A stretch of DNA of 64,000 nucleotides from Deferribacteraceae bacterium V6Fe1 (GTDB lineage: Bacteria > Chrysiogenota > Deferribacteres > Deferribacterales > Deferrivibrionaceae). The stretch is from the NCBI GenBank assembly GCA_022813675.1, contig CP063375.1:1314001-1378000 (forward strand), read 5' to 3'. The position numbers and the translations under genes were made by a program. Under the pieces are notes generated by a model. That model was not told where the DNA came from, made no database searches, and saw nothing but the letters and a program-made list of their open reading frames with translations. This document shows, one piece after another, positions 62,038 to 64,000 of this stretch; the stretch's first letter is position 1, and each line of letters starts with the position of its first letter.

Positions 62038-63112
62038 TCTTCTTTATCCGCTATCAGAATATATTTCGATATTTAACGTTTTTAAATACATTACTTTCAG
62101 GACTGCCTATGCGATACTCACTTCCCTTGCCTTAAGTTTGTATTTGGGTCCGGTTGTTATAGAAAAGCTTAGAAGTTTGCAACTTTCACAAAAAACAAAA
62201 GGTTATGAGCCTGAAACCCACAAGGCAAAAGAAGGCACACCTACTATGGGTGGAATATTTATAATTTTATCTGCTGCAATATCTACGATACTGTGGGCGG
62301 ATTTGAAGAACCCTTATGTTTGGATAATTCTTTTTGCCTTTGCAGGCACAGGAATGATAGGTTTTTACGATGATTATATTAAAACGGTTCAGAAAAATCC
62401 CGAAGGGATAAGTCCCAAACTTAAATTTACATTGCAACTTGTTATAGCGATTATTGTTGCTTTTTCCGTTATATATGCTGACAGAGGGGCTAATTCTACA
62501 AAATTGACATTCCCTTTCTTTAAAAATCTAATAGTTGACCTGTCATATTTCTACGCAGTATTGGCAGTATTTATAATAGTGGGTGCTTCAAATGCGGTAA
62601 ATTTGACGGATGGACTTGATGGTCTTGCTACGATGCCAAGCGTTATTGCATTTGGGACATTCATAATTTTTGCTTATGTCGCAGGTAATGTGAAATTTGC
62701 TAATTATCTGCAAATTATATATGTGCCGGGTGCTGGTGAGCTGGCAATATTTTGTGGGAGCTTGGTTGGGGCTGGTCTTGGATTTTTATGGTTTAATGCA
62801 TATCCTGCTTCCGTTTTTATGGGGGATGTGGGCAGCCTTTCTCTCGGGGCTGCGCTTGGGACAGTTGCGGTTATAGTTAAGCAAGAGATTGTTTTGGCAA
62901 TTGTAGGTGGACTTTTTGTAATAGAAACTGTTTCTGTAATTTTACAGGTTGGTTTTTTTAAAGCCACAAAAGGTAAAAGGCTGTTTAGAATGGCACCGAT
63001 ACACCATCATTTCGAATTAAAAGGTTGGCAGGAGCCAAAGATTATTGTGAGATTTTGGATTGTCTCACTTGTTTTGGCACTGATTGCTCTAAGTACTTTA
63101 AAATTAAGGTAA
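62027..63112 (+). CDS. mraY: Phospho-N-acetylmuramoyl-pentapeptide transferase
   Basis: Makes lipid I by transferring phospho-MurNAc-pentapeptide to undecaprenyl phosphate. The 361-residue integral membrane protein has about ten membrane segments and the MraY motifs [20 protein letters not shown] with the metal-binding acidic pair, [33 protein letters not shown] and the HHHF-type [15 protein letters not shown]. Full length. murD follows after 2 bases. Confidence 0.97.
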   Translation: MLYNLLYPLSEYISIFNVFKYITFRTAYAILTSLALSLYLGPVVIEKLRSLQLSQKTKGYEPETHKAKEGTPTMGGIFIILSAAISTILWADLKNPYVWIILFAFAGTGMIGFYDDYIKTVQKNPEGISPKLKFTLQLVIAIIVAFSVIYADRGANSTKLTFPFFKNLIVDLSYFYAVLAVFIIVGASNAVNLTDGLDGLATMPSVIAFGTFIIFAYVAGNVKFANYLQIIYVPGAGELAIFCGSLVGAGLGFLWFNAYPASVFMGDVGSLSLGAALGTVAVIVKQEIVLAIVGGLFVIETVSVILQVGFFKATKGKRLFRMAPIHHHFELKGWQEPKIIVRFWIVSLVLALIALSTLKLR

Positions 63113-63114
63113 AT

Positions 63115-64000
63115 ATGAAAGCAGCTATTTTGGGATACGGAAAAAGCGGACAATCTGCCGAGAAAATTTTGAAAGTTAACGGGATTACAAATATAGATAT
63201 ATATGATGACTCATTGGCATCATATCCAAATATTACAGAGGTAAAAGAGGGTTACGATACAATTGTGGTTTCACCTGGATTAGACTTAAATAAATTAAAT
63301 ATAGACAAGGATAATGTGACAAACGAAATAGACCTTGCTTATAGTAAGATTGACAATAATGCCAAAATTATCGGAGTTACAGGCACAAACGGGAAATCTA
63401 CCATTACTTATTTAACTGAGCAGATATTAAACAATTACGGCATCAAAGCCAAAGCGTGTGGTAATATAGGATACCCTTTTGGAGAAGCAGTATTGGAACA
63501 ATATGATGCTTATGTGGTCGAGTTAAGCAGTTTTCAAATTGACTTGATCAAACTGTTCAAAGCCGATTCGTCATGTATTTCAAACATTACCGATGATCAT
63601 TTCGACAGATATGGTAATTTGGAAAATTATGTTAACGCCAAACTTAAGATTTTGGATATAACAAAATTCAAGGTTTACGCGTTAAATGATAATATCCTTA
63701 AAGAAAAGTTGACTGGTTTTGCAAGATTTATTGATAAAGATTTAAGCTCTTATCCGTTTATAGAAGATGAAGTAATGAAATTTGGCAATTTTTATGTGAA
63801 TCTTCAAAAATTTAATCTGTTTGGTTGGCATAACAAAGTAAATTTGGCATTTGCGCTGAGTCTGGCATCTGAAGTTGTTAATTTGAATGGGGATGTTACA
63901 AATCTTATAAGTAATTTAAAAGGGTTGCCTCACAGGTGTGAATATGTAGCTGAAATAAAAGGGAATATTTATATCAATGACTCAAAAGGGACAAATGTCG
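63115..64000 (+). CDS. murD: UDP-MurNAc-L-alanine:D-glutamate ligase (3' end beyond window)
   Basis: Adds D-glutamate to UDP-MurNAc-L-Ala. About 295 residues are visible of an expected 430 or so. It starts MKAAILGYGKSGQSAEKIL and contains VTGTNGKSTITYL (ATP binding), CGNIGYPFGEAV, ELSSFQID, NITDDHFDRYGN (MurD-type, H and D of the metal site) and reaches INDSKGTNV, the conserved block preceding the C-terminal domain, exactly at the right edge. Next gene after mraY in the usual dcw order. Confidence 0.95.
   Translation, partial: MKAAILGYGKSGQSAEKILKVNGITNIDIYDDSLASYPNITEVKEGYDTIVVSPGLDLNKLNIDKDNVTNEIDLAYSKIDNNAKIIGVTGTNGKSTITYLTEQILNNYGIKAKACGNIGYPFGEAVLEQYDAYVVELSSFQIDLIKLFKADSSCISNITDDHFDRYGNLENYVNAKLKILDITKFKVYALNDNILKEKLTGFARFIDKDLSSYPFIEDEVMKFGNFYVNLQKFNLFGWHNKVNLAFALSLASEVVNLNGDVTNLISNLKGLPHRCEYVAEIKGNIYINDSKGTNV

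Overview
This 64 kb window looks like the chromosome of an AT-rich Gram-negative bacterium, most probably a member of the Deferribacterota (Deferribacter/Calditerrivibrio/Flexistipes type). The assignment is inference: it rests on low GC content, two heptosyltransferase-like enzymes and a TonB-dependent receptor (an outer membrane), a Pil/Pix-type chemosensory operon with a heme-binding receptor, TRAP transporters with Tat-exported binding proteins, and a delta-proteobacteria-like order of housekeeping genes. No insertion sequence, prophage, CRISPR array or replication origin was found. Coding density is high and many genes overlap by 4 to 20 bases.

Layout. 1-0.5 kb: rpmA (cut by the window edge) and rplU on the minus strand. 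0.6-9.3 kb: a plus-strand run yceD-rpmF-plsX-fabH-fabD-fabG-acpP-fabF-rnc-radical SAM-rsmD-coaD (fatty acid initiation and elongation, ribosome maturation, CoA). 9.4-19.5 kb: a chemosensory operon from one strong promoter, in the order PatA-like regulator, CheY-like, CheW, chemoreceptor, CheA-REC hybrid, short CheW, REC-acidic-helical protein, running directly into purM-purN. 19.6-26.2 kb: an M16 pseudoprotease, two serine tRNAs, tex, two family 9 glycosyltransferases and an ElyC/YdcF-like membrane protein. 26.2-30.9 kb: pyruvate carboxylase and an Mrp/ApbC P-loop protein on the minus strand. 31-34.8 kb: radC, an NDUFA9-like epimerase-fold protein, a TlpA-like lipoprotein, a REC-pseudokinase, and a converging STAS/anti-sigma-kinase pair. 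34.9-42 kb: a CBS/DRTGG pyrophosphatase, TRAP dctQM, and on the minus strand two paralogous TRAP binding proteins around an MFS transporter. 42.2-48.1 kb: a cobalamin riboswitch and vitamin B12 uptake genes btuB-btuF-btuC-btuD-tonB plus a Cys-rich small protein. 48.4-54.8 kb: ilvB-ilvN-ilvC-psd-pssA-leuA. 54.8-55.7 kb: an unknown outer-membrane-barrel-like protein. 55.9-64 kb: the division and cell wall cluster mraZ-rsmH-ftsL-ftsI-murE-murF-mraY-murD, cut by the right edge.

The points most worth following are: (i) the chemoreceptor with a CxxCH c-heme motif in its periplasmic domain, inside a pilGHIJ-chpA/pixGHIJL-like operon that has no cheR or cheB; (ii) the last gene of that operon, a receiver followed by a long acidic disordered linker with repeated short motifs and a C-terminal helical segment resembling the PopZ polar organiser; (iii) a B12 riboswitch whose terminal hairpin overlaps the Shine-Dalgarno of a seven-codon leader ORF rather than that of btuB; (iv) four 10-bp-phased hexamers at the mraZ start; and (v) a receiver protein with a histidine-kinase-like domain that lacks the phospho-accepting histidine. 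All functional statements come from sequence motifs and family knowledge; no database search was run.
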